Assembly: GCF_015694465.1 (NCBI RefSeq)
Contig: NZ_JADQDO010000009.1
Span: 1 to 64,000 of the forward strand
Direction: 5' to 3'
Source of the DNA: Microvirga alba
GTDB taxonomy: Bacteria > Pseudomonadota > Alphaproteobacteria > Rhizobiales > Beijerinckiaceae
DNA: 64,000 nucleotides
Shown here: positions 53,765 through 63,530 of the stretch, one piece after another
How positions within the stretch are numbered: position 1 is the stretch's first letter
Layout: each line of letters starts with the position of its first letter
Made by a program: the position numbers and the translations under genes
Notes under the pieces: model-generated
What the model was told of the DNA's origin: nothing
What the model saw: the letters and a program-made list of their open reading frames with translations, nothing else
Database searches by the model: none

Positions 53765-54382
53765 ATGAAGCTCTACTACGCTCCCGGCGCCTGCTCTCTC
53801 GCCGTCCACATCACCGCCCGCGAGGGAAACCTCCCGATCACCCTCGAAAAAGTTGATCTGGCCGCACGCAAGACCGAGACCGGCGCGGATTTCGCCGCCG
53901 TGAACCCAAAGGGCTATGTCCCTGCCCTCACGCTGCAGGACGGCGCGACGATGACGGAGGTTGCGGCCCTCGTTCAGTTCCTGGCAGACAAGAGCCCGGA
54001 CGCGAAGCTTGCGCCCGCCAACGGCACGATGGAGCGCTATCGCCTGCAGGAATGGCTCGCCTTCATCAGCTCCGAGGTTCACAAGGGCTTCGCGCCCCTG
54101 TGGAAGCCCGACACTCCGGAAGCGACGAAGCAGACGTCCAAGGACAGGCTGGCGACGCGGTTCGCCTATCTCGACAAGACGCTGGCGAACCAGCCCTATC
54201 TCACCGGTTCGCAGTTCACCGTCGCCGACGCCTACCTGTTCACGGTCGTGAACTGGGTCAATTTCCTTGGCATGGATATTTCAGCCTATGCCAACCTTAA
54301 GGCGTTCATGGAGCGCGTCAGCGCCCGTCCGAAGGTGCAAGAAGCGCTCATCGCCGAGGGCCTGGTGAAGCAGGCGGCTTAA
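53765..54382 (+). CDS. Glutathione S-transferase
   Basis: The 205-residue protein starts MKLYYAPGACSLAVHITARE, the thioredoxin-like N-domain of beta-class bacterial GST with Tyr5 and Cys10. Other landmarks are NPKGYVPALTLQDGATMTE (cis-Pro and glutathione gamma-Glu site) and a C-terminal helical domain with YLTGSQFTVADAYLFT. ATG 53765 follows AAGGA. Divergent MarR regulation suggests detoxification of an electrophile or antibiotic. Confidence 0.95.
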   Translation: MKLYYAPGACSLAVHITAREGNLPITLEKVDLAARKTETGADFAAVNPKGYVPALTLQDGATMTEVAALVQFLADKSPDAKLAPANGTMERYRLQEWLAFISSEVHKGFAPLWKPDTPEATKQTSKDRLATRFAYLDKTLANQPYLTGSQFTVADAYLFTVVNWVNFLGMDISAYANLKAFMERVSARPKVQEALIAEGLVKQAA

Positions 54383-54437
54383 GCGCCCGGCTCAAACGGT
54401 CATGTCCGAAAACCGCGAGCGCGGTTTGATGAAATGT

Positions 54438-54463
54438 GAGAAGGTCCGCTTATGGACCTTCTC
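54438..54463 (+). promoter_or_regulatory. Hairpin enclosing the ada-alkA start codon and Shine-Dalgarno
   Basis: GAGAAGGTCC (54438-54447) and GGACCTTCTC (54454-54463) are perfectly complementary around loop GCTTAT. The Shine-Dalgarno GAGAAGG is in the left arm. The ATG (54452-54454) spans loop and stem, and codons 2-4 form the right arm. A second 7-bp hairpin (AAACCGC-GAGC-GCGGTTT, 54410-54427) lies just upstream. Confidence 0.65.
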
Positions 54464-55960
54464 AACCGCGACGCCTGCTACCGAGTTCTTCAAACCCGCG
54501 ATCCGCGTTTCGACGGGCGGTTGTTCGTCGGCGTGACATCGACGGGCATCTATTGTCGCCCGGTCTGCCCAGCACAAACGCCCAAACTCGAGAATTGCCG
54601 CTTCTTCGCATCCGCCGCCGCGGCGCAGGAGACGGGGTTGCGGCCCTGCCTGCGTTGCCGCCCGGAAACTGCGCCGGATTTCGGCTCGTGGCGCGGCACC
54701 TCCAACACGGTCTCGCGCGCCTTGGCTTTGATTGCGGATGGTGCGCTTGACGGCGGCGAGGCCGGTGTCGAAGCTTTGGCCGAGCGCCTCGGTCTTGGCG
54801 AGCGTCAACTTCGCCGTTTGTTCAAGCAGCATCTCGGCGCGTCCCCGATTGCGGTCGCCCAGACGCGGCGAGTTCTCTTCGCCAAGCAATTGATACACGA
54901 AACCCGGATGCCGATGGCGGAGGTCGCGCTCGCGGCGGGCTTCGGCAGCGTGAGACGCTTCAACGAAACCTTTCACGCCCTGTTTCGCCGGCCGCCGAGC
55001 GAGCTGCGGCGCAAGACCGCGACGGACCTGTCGGCCCATTCGGAAGCGGGCGTGACGCTTCGCCTGCGCTATCGGCCGCCCTACGACTGGGCCGCGATAC
55101 TGGCCTATCTCGAAGCGCGCGCCATCGACGGGGTCGAAGAGGTCGCGGACGACATATACCGGCGCGCCGTCTCGCATGATGGCCAACACGGCACGGTCGA
55201 GGTTCGTCATGACCCTGAACACGACAGCCTGTCCGTCACGATCCACTTCCCTTGCGTGCGTGCGCTTCCCGCGATCCTGGCGCGCGTGCGGCGGGTCTTC
55301 GATGTAGGCGCGGATATCGAAACCATCGGCACGCATCTTTCACGCGACCCATTCCTGGCACAACTCGTCGCGCAGCGGCCGGGCCTGCGCGCGCCGGGCG
55401 GATGGGACGGTTTTGAACTGGCGGTGCGCGCCATCCTCGGGCAGCAGGTGACTGTCGTCGCAGCACGGCGGCTTGCCGGCCAATTGGTGGCCTTGTGCGG
55501 CGAGACGCTGTCCGACAAGGAGCGCATTCACGCCGCGCTATCCCGCACCTTCCCCTCGCCCGAGCGCGTCGCGGCGGCTGATCTGAGCACTCTCGGCATG
55601 CCCGGCGCGCGGCGGGCGGCACTGACGGCGCTCGCGGAAGCAGCGCTTGCGGACCGCGACCTGTTTCGCCCCTTCGGAACGATCGAAGAAGCCATCACGC
55701 GCCTTCGCAGCATTCGTGGCATCGGGGAATGGACGGCGCAATACATCGCGCTGCGGGTCTTGCGCGAAACCGACGCCTTTCCCGCAAGCGATATCGGGCT
55801 GCTCCGAGGCGCTGCCATCGACACCGGCAACCGGCCGACGCCAGCGGATCTTCTGCAACGGGCCGAGCCCTGGCGGCCGTGGCGGGCCTACGCCGCGCAA
55901 CATCTGTGGGCCGCCGACCCAGGAATGAAACCGAATGCACGGGAGTTGCAGAATGGCTGA
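54452..55960 (+). CDS. Ada-AlkA fusion: methyl-phosphotriester-sensing activator with DNA-3-methyladenine glycosylase
   Basis: The 502-residue protein has three parts. An Ada-type zinc domain binds through Cys35, Cys39, Cys66 and Cys69 (GIYCRPVCPAQTP, RPCLRCRPE); the first Cys is the expected methyl acceptor. An AraC-type double HTH spans ~95-190 (ELRRK end). An AlkA glycosylase domain (~205-490) has the helix-hairpin-helix RSIRGIGEWTAQYIALR and catalytic Asp in FPASDIGLLRG. It lacks the Ada C-terminal methyltransferase, which is instead supplied by ogt, overlapping its 3' end by eight bases. It probably senses alkylation and activates its own operon. Start and Shine-Dalgarno sequence are buried in a hairpin. 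Confidence 0.95.
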   Translation: MDLLNRDACYRVLQTRDPRFDGRLFVGVTSTGIYCRPVCPAQTPKLENCRFFASAAAAQETGLRPCLRCRPETAPDFGSWRGTSNTVSRALALIADGALDGGEAGVEALAERLGLGERQLRRLFKQHLGASPIAVAQTRRVLFAKQLIHETRMPMAEVALAAGFGSVRRFNETFHALFRRPPSELRRKTATDLSAHSEAGVTLRLRYRPPYDWAAILAYLEARAIDGVEEVADDIYRRAVSHDGQHGTVEVRHDPEHDSLSVTIHFPCVRALPAILARVRRVFDVGADIETIGTHLSRDPFLAQLVAQRPGLRAPGGWDGFELAVRAILGQQVTVVAARRLAGQLVALCGETLSDKERIHAALSRTFPSPERVAAADLSTLGMPGARRAALTALAEAALADRDLFRPFGTIEEAITRLRSIRGIGEWTAQYIALRVLRETDAFPASDIGLLRGAAIDTGNRPTPADLLQRAEPWRPWRAYAAQHLWAADPGMKPNARELQNG

Positions 55961-56501
55961 CACCCTGCGCCTTTTCATCGACCGAACGGACACGCCCATC
56001 GGCGAACTCGTCGTGATCGCGGACAGTGACGGGCGTTTGCGTGTGGTCGATTGGACCGATCACGAAGCGCGCCTGCTTCTGCTCTTGCGGCGTCAATATG
56101 GCGAGCATGGTTTCACACTTGACCCGGCGCGCGATCCGGGAGGCTTTACGACCGCGATGATCGCCTATTTCAATGGTGATCTCGGCATCATCGACGATCT
56201 GCCGGTCGAGACGGCCGGAACGCCGTTTCAACGGAAGGTCTGGGCGGCTTTGCGTGACATCCCTTGCGGCGTCACCATTTCCTATTCCGAACTCGCGCGC
56301 CGCATCGATCAACCATCCGCTGTGCGCGCGGTCGGGCTTGCCAACGGCGCGAACCCGGTCGGAATCGTGGTGCCATGTCATCGTGTGGTCGGTGCGAACG
56401 GCACGCTCACGGGCTATGGCGGCGGGATCGAGCGCAAGCGCTGGCTGTTGGCGCACGAGACCAAGGCCGCAATCACGCCGCAACTTTCGCTGACCCTCTA
56501 G
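55953..56501 (+). CDS. ogt: Methylated-DNA-[protein]-cysteine S-methyltransferase
   Basis: Transfers the methyl group from O6-methylguanine to itself irreversibly. The 182-residue protein has the active-site Cys142 in GIVVPCHRVVG, the Arg-finger helix PSAVRAVGLANGANP, and TLTGYGGGIERKRWLLAHE. ATG 55953 lies in the end of ada-alkA with GGGAG upstream, so the two form an alkylation-repair operon. Its TAG stop is inside the left edge of a palindromic repeat. Confidence 0.95.
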   Translation: MADTLRLFIDRTDTPIGELVVIADSDGRLRVVDWTDHEARLLLLLRRQYGEHGFTLDPARDPGGFTTAMIAYFNGDLGIIDDLPVETAGTPFQRKVWAALRDIPCGVTISYSELARRIDQPSAVRAVGLANGANPVGIVVPCHRVVGANGTLTGYGGGIERKRWLLAHETKAAITPQLSLTL

Positions 56502-56605
56502 AGCATGATCAGAACAAGTGGAAACCGGTTGTTCGCCAGGATCATGCGGCAATAAGGAATCCGGAGCTTGATCATGTTTCAAATCGACATGATCAAGTTC
56601 TAGGA
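56498..56605. repeat. Composite palindromic repeat filling the ogt/FUSC convergent spacer
   Basis: Reverse-complement copy of the element at 23750-23853: GCATGATCAGAACAAGTGG ... CCGGTT ... GGATCATGC, then CTTGATCATGTTTCA ... GACATGATCAAG. CTAGA/TCTAG edges supply the TAG stop of ogt (56499-56501) and of the FUSC gene (56602-56600). Confidence 0.87.
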
Positions 56606-57781
56606 CGCCTCACCCGTTTCCCCATCCCGACGATCTCGCAGCGCCATTTCGTGCGTCCGCGCGGTCAGGTCGTCGAGATCTTGTCGGAACTGCTCAAAGG
56701 CGAATTGCAGGGCATAGAGACGCCCGATTGCGTCACTCGGCAGATCTTCGATGAGGTGTTCCGTTCGCAACGCATCCATCTCTTTCGCATAGTCCGCGAG
56801 GCTTGCATCGATGGCATCGGATGTCGGAGGAGGCGCGCGCATCTGCAGCGCGTCGCCAAGTTCGGTCAGGAGGGCGCAGGCCGTGTCGCGGATCGTGAGA
56901 ATGAAAGGTTGCAGCCGGTCGCGAAGCGCGCCGGGCAGCGGGCCGGATGCCGCTCGACCGATCATCACGAAGTCGTGCCGCACACGGTAGAGCGTCCGCA
57001 CCAGCGGCTCGGGATCCGGCGCGTCGGTCAAATGCGTCTTGCGCTCGCGCGAGGCTTCGTCGGCAGCGGTCTCGACCTGTTTGAGACTGGCGCGAATGCT
57101 GGCGTGCAGAGGCGCAACACCGACAGGGCCGCCGGACTCCGCGACGAGCGCATTCATCAGCGCCGCCATCAGCTGAGCGTTGAGGCGCACAACCTGGGCC
57201 GCGGATTCCGTCAGCAATGTATGGGCCCGCGCGGGCAGAACGAACAGAGCGACGGTGACGCCGACCACATTGCCGAGGGTGATTTCAAACACCCGCTCGA
57301 TGGCCGATGCCAGTGGGCCAAGCGTTTGGACCGACGTCCCAAGCAGAACGATCAACGCCGTAATGGGCGCCACGCGAAAGCTCGTCCTGACGGCAGCGAG
57401 GAACGCCAGCGGCGCAAGGGCCGCCACCACCGCGCCTCCCAATTGGACAACCGAGCCATGCGGGATGAAAGCGGCGACCGCCGCGCCGTAGAGCGCGCCC
57501 GCGAATGTCCCGAGGAAGCGATCGATCGCCGCCTTGAGAGAACCGCCGACGCTCGCCTGCATGACGATGACCGCCGTGATCACGGCCCAATAGCCCTGAG
57601 TCAAGGAAAAGGCGTGAGCCAGAATGAAGGCGACGGCTCCCGCGATGGTAACGCGAAGCGCCAGGCGAAGCTCGGCGCGGCGGTTAACCAGCCAGTCCCG
57701 AAGTTGCGATGCCGCCGGAAGTGTCACCCTCGTCTCCGCTCCCTCTTCGGATTGCGCGCAAGCGTGCCCGCACCCACCCAT
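56600..57781 (-). CDS. FUSC family (fusaric acid resistance-like) membrane protein
   Basis: A 393-residue protein with about six N-terminal membrane helices (from RLALRVTIAGAVAFILAHAF to VGVTVALFVLPARA) and a cytoplasmic helical region of ~190 residues. The sequence GYWAVITAVIVMQASVGGSLK is the FUSC signature region. Family members are inner-membrane parts of aromatic-acid efflux systems. Partner membrane-fusion or outer-membrane genes are absent. ATG 57781 has GGGAG upstream; a GTG at residue 19 is possible. Confidence 0.9.
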   Translation of the reverse strand: MGGCGHACAQSEEGAETRVTLPAASQLRDWLVNRRAELRLALRVTIAGAVAFILAHAFSLTQGYWAVITAVIVMQASVGGSLKAAIDRFLGTFAGALYGAAVAAFIPHGSVVQLGGAVVAALAPLAFLAAVRTSFRVAPITALIVLLGTSVQTLGPLASAIERVFEITLGNVVGVTVALFVLPARAHTLLTESAAQVVRLNAQLMAALMNALVAESGGPVGVAPLHASIRASLKQVETAADEASRERKTHLTDAPDPEPLVRTLYRVRHDFVMIGRAASGPLPGALRDRLQPFILTIRDTACALLTELGDALQMRAPPPTSDAIDASLADYAKEMDALRTEHLIEDLPSDAIGRLYALQFAFEQFRQDLDDLTARTHEMALRDRRDGETGEAS

Positions 57782-57915
57782 CAGTAATGGCTCCCCGAGC
57801 TGTCAAGACAAGCGGCGGCGGGGCGGTAAAGGGGCAATCAAGCCACTTGCGGGAAGGCTCCCCAGAAACCTCGGCGTTTGTTATCAATACATGAACAACC
57901 GAGGAGAGCGTCACT

Positions 57916-58296
57916 ATGGCGACGAGAAAAGAGCATGTGGCCGCCGTCATTATGGGGCTGTGCGCAGTCGCGGCCCTGAGCGCCTTCGTCTCGGCGATCC
58001 CGGCGGTCGGCACGGCGGCGGCGAGCGGCAAAATCGTCGAGGCGTGGCGATGCCTCGGCTTCTTTCTCTTCGCCGGCCTGTTCGCGCTCCTGGCCATCTA
58101 TCCGCGACGATTGCCCGGCCTGTGGGAACTCGTGTTCCTGCACAAGGCGGGAATGGCGATCTTTGCCGTCTCCATCCTCGGAACCGCCGCTCTTGATGCA
58201 CCGGTCACGGCCATCGCCGATGGAATCCTCGCCCTGCTGACCCTCGTCAGCTACGTCCTCGCGCGAGGCTATGAGGCGTGGCGGTTCAAGGCATGA
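57916..58296 (+). CDS. Small hypothetical membrane protein
   Basis: The 126-residue product has four predicted helices (near 8-30, 46-62, 73-92 and 98-117). ATG 57916 follows GAGGAGAG. I do not recognise a named family; the layout resembles small DoxX/DUF-type membrane proteins. It lies alone between the divergent FUSC gene and a pseudogene. Confidence 0.78.
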   Translation: MATRKEHVAAVIMGLCAVAALSAFVSAIPAVGTAAASGKIVEAWRCLGFFLFAGLFALLAIYPRRLPGLWELVFLHKAGMAIFAVSILGTAALDAPVTAIADGILALLTLVSYVLARGYEAWRFKA

Positions 58297-58408
58297 GCAA
58301 CTGAATAGGTCCACGAACGCTTCGGCCTGCAACGAAGCGTTCCCGGGTGCCCTTGCGCAGCCGTTCTGCCAGCCTGTGCGGACTTTCCAACAATCGCCCG
58401 AAAGTCCC

Positions 58409-58573
58409 ATGCTCACTGACATCGATCTTACAGAAACCACGACTGCCTCAGCCCATCGGGTTATCACGCCGTCGGTGCTCTACTTTGGCACCCCTGTCGT
58501 GCTCGTCATGACGCTCAACCCGGATGGCACTCGCGCTCGCGAGCCGCGGCTAGGCGAATGTCCTGACGCATGA
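58409..58573 (+). pseudogene. Truncated flavin reductase family gene (N-terminal remnant)
   Basis: From ATG 58409 the first ~40 residues (RVITPSVLYFGTPVVLVMTLNPDG) match the N-terminus of flavin reductase/flavoredoxin proteins, normally about 200 residues. The homology stops after about 40 residues. The frame then runs through unrelated TRAREPRLGECPDA to a stop, followed at once by the groEL-side terminator. The remainder is not present downstream. It looks like a deletion remnant. Confidence 0.72.
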
Positions 58574-58582
58574 CGCGCCAAT

Positions 58583-58613
58583 AAAAAGGCCCCGGATCGC
58601 TCCGGGGCCTTTC
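58583..58613. terminator. Bidirectional terminator downstream of groEL
   Basis: GGCCCCGGA-TCGC-TCCGGGGCC, a perfect 9-bp stem, flanked by AAAAA on the left (a T5 tract for leftward groEL transcription) and TTTCTT on the right. Confidence 0.88.
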
Positions 58614-58655
58614 TTGTTCAAGCTGTACGCTTGGAGTTGAAAGTCCATGCCGCCA

Positions 58656-58681
58656 CTCAAGTCCGGCCTGCCGGACTTGAG
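58656..58681. repeat. Perfect 12-bp inverted repeat downstream of groEL
   Basis: CTCAAGTCCGGC-CT-GCCGGACTTGAG, with CTTGAGTGG after it and CCACTCAAG before it giving longer alternative pairing. It lies between the groEL stop and the terminator. A 14-base copy of the groEL 3' end (AAGTCCATGCCGCC) precedes it at 58641-58654, also found at 58720-58733. Confidence 0.7.
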
Positions 58682-58716
58682 CTTTCTTGAGTGGTGGGCG
58701 GCTTTTTAGGGGCTTC

Positions 58717-60366
<1,650 letters not shown>

Positions 60367-60406
60367 TTAGCTGAAAGGGATAAAGAGATTTGAAGACGGC
60401 GCGAAA

Positions 60407-60697
60407 TTACTTCGCGATCACGCCCATGATGTCGGATTCCTTCATGATCAGGAGATCCTGGCCATCGATCTTCACTTCCGTGCCGGACCACTTGCCGAAC
60501 AGAACGCGGTCGCCCTTCTTGACGTCGAGGGCAACGAGCTTGCCGCTCTCGTCACGAGCGCCGGAGCCGACGGCGACGACTTCGCCCTCTTGCGGCTTTT
60601 CCTTGGCGGTGTCCGGGATGATAATGCCGCCCTTGGTCTTCTCTTCGCTCTCAAGGCGGCGAACGACGACACGGTCGTGCAGCGGACGGAACTTCAT
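60407..60697 (-). CDS. groES: 10 kDa co-chaperonin GroES
   Basis: The lid of the GroEL folding chamber. The 96-residue protein starts [20 protein letters not shown]. It has the mobile loop [17 protein letters not shown] with the GGI[IV][IL]P motif and ends [14 protein letters not shown] 60697 follows GAGGAAG; the frame is open to 60820 but that lies in the promoter region. Confidence 0.99.
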   Translation of the reverse strand: MKFRPLHDRVVVRRLESEEKTKGGIIIPDTAKEKPQEGEVVAVGSGARDESGKLVALDVKKGDRVLFGKWSGTEVKIDGQDLLIMKESDIMGVIAK

Positions 60698-60756
60698 GGA
60701 ACTTCCTCTTCGACTGTTAGCGCAGCCCCCAATGGCCGCGTCCTGGTCTGTTGCTG

Positions 60757-60783
60757 TTAGCACTGTCGGGTGACGAGTGCTAA
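60757..60783 (-). promoter_or_regulatory. CIRCE element (HrcA operator) of groESL
   Basis: TTAGCACTG-N9-GAGTGCTAA matches the CIRCE inverted repeat at all but one arm position (G for C at the end of the left arm). It lies 60 bases before groES, in the leader just downstream of the promoter boxes. HrcA represses here under non-stress conditions. Confidence 0.95.
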
Positions 60784-60791
60784 TGATTTGC

Positions 60792-60820
60792 GAAATAAGT
60801 ACGGCCCTGTCGGGAGTCAA
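60792..60820 (-). promoter_or_regulatory. Sigma-70-like promoter of groESL
   Basis: Reading leftwards: -35 TTGACT (60815-60820), a 17-base spacer, then -10 TATTTC (60792-60797). CIRCE begins about 9 bases downstream, so HrcA would block initiation. Confidence 0.65.
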
Positions 60821-60920
60821 GACGTCCTTCCCAATGAATAGGAGAGGCGGACGACGGGATGCCGGAAACGGCGGCTTTCTTTGACTTTCAGGGTTAACGC
60901 ATGCCCTGGCAGAGGACGAC

Positions 60921-61766
60921 CTAGCGCCGCGACGCCAAAAGGGCCGCCAGCACGATCAGCAATCCGCCGCCGAGGGTGGCCCAGGTCGGAATTTCGCTGA
61001 ACACGCCGTAGCCGATGAGGGCCGCCCAGATCAGGGCGGTGTATTCGAGCGGCGCCAGACGGGCGGCCTCGGCCTTGGCATAGGCCGTCGCCATGAGGAT
61101 ATGGCCGATCACGCCCAACACGCCCATGACCATGAACCAGGCGAAGTGGACCGGCTCAACCGGCTGCCAGAAGAAAATCCCGAAGCCGGAAACCAGAAGG
61201 GCGGGTCCGATATTCTGGAACAGGACGATGTGCAGGAACTTGTCCCGTAACGCCCTCTGGCGCAGCAGGACGAGGCTGAAGGCATAGGCGATGGCCGACG
61301 CCAAGGCCGCCGCGACACCAGACCAGGAGCGCGTCGCCCCCGCCTGCTCCGTCTGTCCCAGCACGACGATAAGCGTGCCGCCAAAACCAACCGCGATCGC
61401 CATCAGGACACGGCTGTCGACCCTTTCCTTCAGCAGCAGCAGGCCGAACAGGGCAACGAACATGGGCGAAAGGAACGACAGCACGAGCGTTTCGGCGAGC
61501 GGTAATTGGCCGAGCGCGTAGAAGAAGCTGACCGCCGTCGTGACCGCGATGACCGAGCGCGCCATGTTCGCGACGACGGTTTCGCGGCTCGGCCAGCCGG
61601 GACGCATCGCGAGCACGACGCCGACCGCGATGATGGAGCCGCAGGCGAAGCGCAGGAAAGCGACCTGGAAGATCGGGTAGTGGGCGGCCATCGCCTTGAT
61701 GACCGCGTCCATGATGGACAAAACCGCGATGCCCGCGGCGGCCCGTGAGGCGGGTCCGAATTGCAT
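60921..61766 (-). CDS. DMT/EamA family permease
   Basis: The 281-residue product has ten hydrophobic helices in two EamA halves ([20 protein letters not shown] ... ; second half from [20 protein letters not shown]). [29 protein letters not shown] is a classic EamA segment. Such proteins export or import small metabolites; the substrate is unknown. I start at ATG 61766; the frame extends to 62054 without homology. Confidence 0.92.
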   Translation of the reverse strand: MQFGPASRAAAGIAVLSIMDAVIKAMAAHYPIFQVAFLRFACGSIIAVGVVLAMRPGWPSRETVVANMARSVIAVTTAVSFFYALGQLPLAETLVLSFLSPMFVALFGLLLLKERVDSRVLMAIAVGFGGTLIVVLGQTEQAGATRSWSGVAAALASAIAYAFSLVLLRQRALRDKFLHIVLFQNIGPALLVSGFGIFFWQPVEPVHFAWFMVMGVLGVIGHILMATAYAKAEAARLAPLEYTALIWAALIGYGVFSEIPTWATLGGGLLIVLAALLASRR

Positions 61767-61977
61767 GATGTCTCGCCGATTTGGAGGGATTCCGGGATGG
61801 AATCCCTCTCGCGATGAAGGCCAGGGGCGTCTTACATCACTTTTTTGGGCACAACACCCCTGGTCTGCATCCTGCCTACAGAAAAGCCGGCTGAGGGACG
61901 CGCCCAACTTCAGTCCATCTTCCGGGCAAGAATTGAAGCGTTGGTCGTCGAATAAAGTCACCTGAAAGGATGCTTCG

Positions 61978-62784
61978 ATGCGCGCTTGGCTTCCTTGCTC
62001 CACTCTCCTTCTCACCCTCGCGATCCCGACCACGAGCTTCGCACAGCCAGCCACCGTGCGGAGCCCCTATGGCGGCGCTCCGCGTGATGCCTATGGCAAC
62101 TTGCTCGTGGTCCCCGGCTATGGCTATTATCCCTATGCCCAGACGCGCGACGGCTACGAGCCGGCTTATCCGCCCGCCGCCCGGTCATCCTCTCGCGCCC
62201 GCGCGTATTATCAGGCCGCGCCGGTCGATCCGATGACGGGTTCTCCGTATGAAGCCCGCCTCCCTTGGGGAAGAACCGCATCCCTGCCGCATGATTACGG
62301 GAATGGGTCGGGCTACGACACGACCCTCGGCTACGCGATTTCGCCGAAATTCCAGCGGCAGACCGTGGCCTATAACGGGAAGGAAAGCCCGGGCACCATC
62401 ATCATCGATACGCCGTCGAGATTTCTCTACCTGATTCAGGACGGCGGCCGGGCGATCCGCTACGGCATCGGGGTCGGCCGTCCCGGTTTCGAGTGGGCCG
62501 GGCGCCATTTGGTCAGCGATAAACGGGAATGGCCGGATTGGCGTCCGCCCAAGGAGATGCTGAAGCGCCGCCCGGATCTGCCGGAACACATGGACGGCGG
62601 ACCCGACAACCCGCTCGGCGCGCGCGCCCTCTATCTCGGCTCCACACTCTATCGCATCCACGGCACGAACGAGCCCGACACCATCGGCAAGGCCGTCTCT
62701 TCCGGTTGCATCCGCATGCTGAACAAGGACGTGATCGATCTCTACAACCGGGTCCCGGTCGGCGCTCAGGTGCTGGTGATCTGA
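61978..62784 (+). CDS. L,D-transpeptidase (YkuD/ErfK family)
   Basis: The 268-residue protein has signal peptide MRAWLPCSTLLLTLAIPTTS then FAQ. A Tyr/Pro/Arg-rich linker (~25-110) follows, then a YkuD domain with SRFLYLIQDGGRAIRYGIGVG, YRIHGTNEPDTIG (His228) and catalytic Cys244 in SSGCIRM. It forms 3-3 peptidoglycan crosslinks or attaches proteins to peptidoglycan in the periplasm. ATG 61978 has AAAGGA upstream. Monocistronic. Confidence 0.95.
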   Translation: MRAWLPCSTLLLTLAIPTTSFAQPATVRSPYGGAPRDAYGNLLVVPGYGYYPYAQTRDGYEPAYPPAARSSSRARAYYQAAPVDPMTGSPYEARLPWGRTASLPHDYGNGSGYDTTLGYAISPKFQRQTVAYNGKESPGTIIIDTPSRFLYLIQDGGRAIRYGIGVGRPGFEWAGRHLVSDKREWPDWRPPKEMLKRRPDLPEHMDGGPDNPLGARALYLGSTLYRIHGTNEPDTIGKAVSSGCIRMLNKDVIDLYNRVPVGAQVLVI

Positions 62785-63156
62785 TTTTTTTTCTCGACGC
62801 TCGGCGCGGATCGACGTTCTCGCGGCGCTCATCCGCGCCCCTCGTCCCGGCGCAGCGCATATGCGCCGCGAGTTGTTCCCTTTTCGTTCGGATAGCGTGG
62901 GCTTTGATGGATATTGTTACAACTATTTGAGGCCAAATTCAGAACAAAACATCAATAATTCGGCAACAAAAATCTTATTTACAATAATATAGCGCAACAT
63001 ACTATTTAATTATATAGCTATATGACTAAATTAATTCTATCGCAACAACTTTTCAAAAGACCCTATACAAACGGATAGGATGATCGAATACGTTATCACG
63101 CAGGATGGCCCAGGCCGACCATGGCCCTCCACTCAATCCGGACGCACCGCGCCGCC
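62785..63156. other. Intergenic region with a strongly AT-rich core
   Basis: Between the L,D-transpeptidase and emrE lies a non-coding stretch. Bases about 62926-63080 are mostly A and T (for example TATTTAATTATATAGCTATA), in sharp contrast to the GC-rich surroundings. No long inverted repeat or gene is evident. It may hold a promoter or be foreign/bent DNA. Confidence 0.65.
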
Positions 63157-63486
63157 ATGAACTATGTCTATCTGTTTGCCGCCATCATCTGCGAAGTCGT
63201 CGCCACCTCGGCCCTGAAGGCGTCGGAGGGCTTTTCGCGTCTCTGGCCCACGATCATCGTCATCGTCGGCTATGGGCTCGCCTTCTATTTCCTGTCCCTC
63301 ACTCTGCGGACGATCCCGGTCGGCATCGCCTACGCCCTGTGGTCCGGCTTCGGCATTGTCTTGATCGCGCTGGTGGGCTGGTTCGTCTATCGGCAGTCGC
63401 TCGATCTGCCCGCCGTCATCGGCATGGCGCTGATCCTTGCGGGCGTTCTGGTCATCAATCTGTTTTCCAAGACCGCCGGACATTAA
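63157..63486 (+). CDS. emrE: Small multidrug resistance efflux protein (EmrE-like)
   Basis: The 109-residue, four-helix SMR antiporter has Glu13 in [21 protein letters not shown] (equivalent of EmrE Glu14). The sequences [16 protein letters not shown] and [19 protein letters not shown] place it with EmrE/QacE and not SugE. It dimerises and exchanges quaternary cations for protons. ATG 63157 gives the canonical start; an upstream in-frame ATG (63121) adds 12 basic residues. An AT-rich region precedes it. Confidence 0.93.
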   Translation: MNYVYLFAAIICEVVATSALKASEGFSRLWPTIIVIVGYGLAFYFLSLTLRTIPVGIAYALWSGFGIVLIALVGWFVYRQSLDLPAVIGMALILAGVLVINLFSKTAGH

Positions 63487-63513
63487 AAAACGCCCGCCGA
63501 TGGCGGGCGTTTC
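63485..63513. terminator. Bidirectional terminator between emrE and the DUF2076 gene
   Basis: CGCCCGCC-GAT-GGCGGGCG stem with AAAAAA on the left (T6 for leftward transcription) and TTTC on the right. It overlaps the emrE stop codon. Confidence 0.88.
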
Positions 63514-63530
63514 GAAACCGGGACAGCCAC

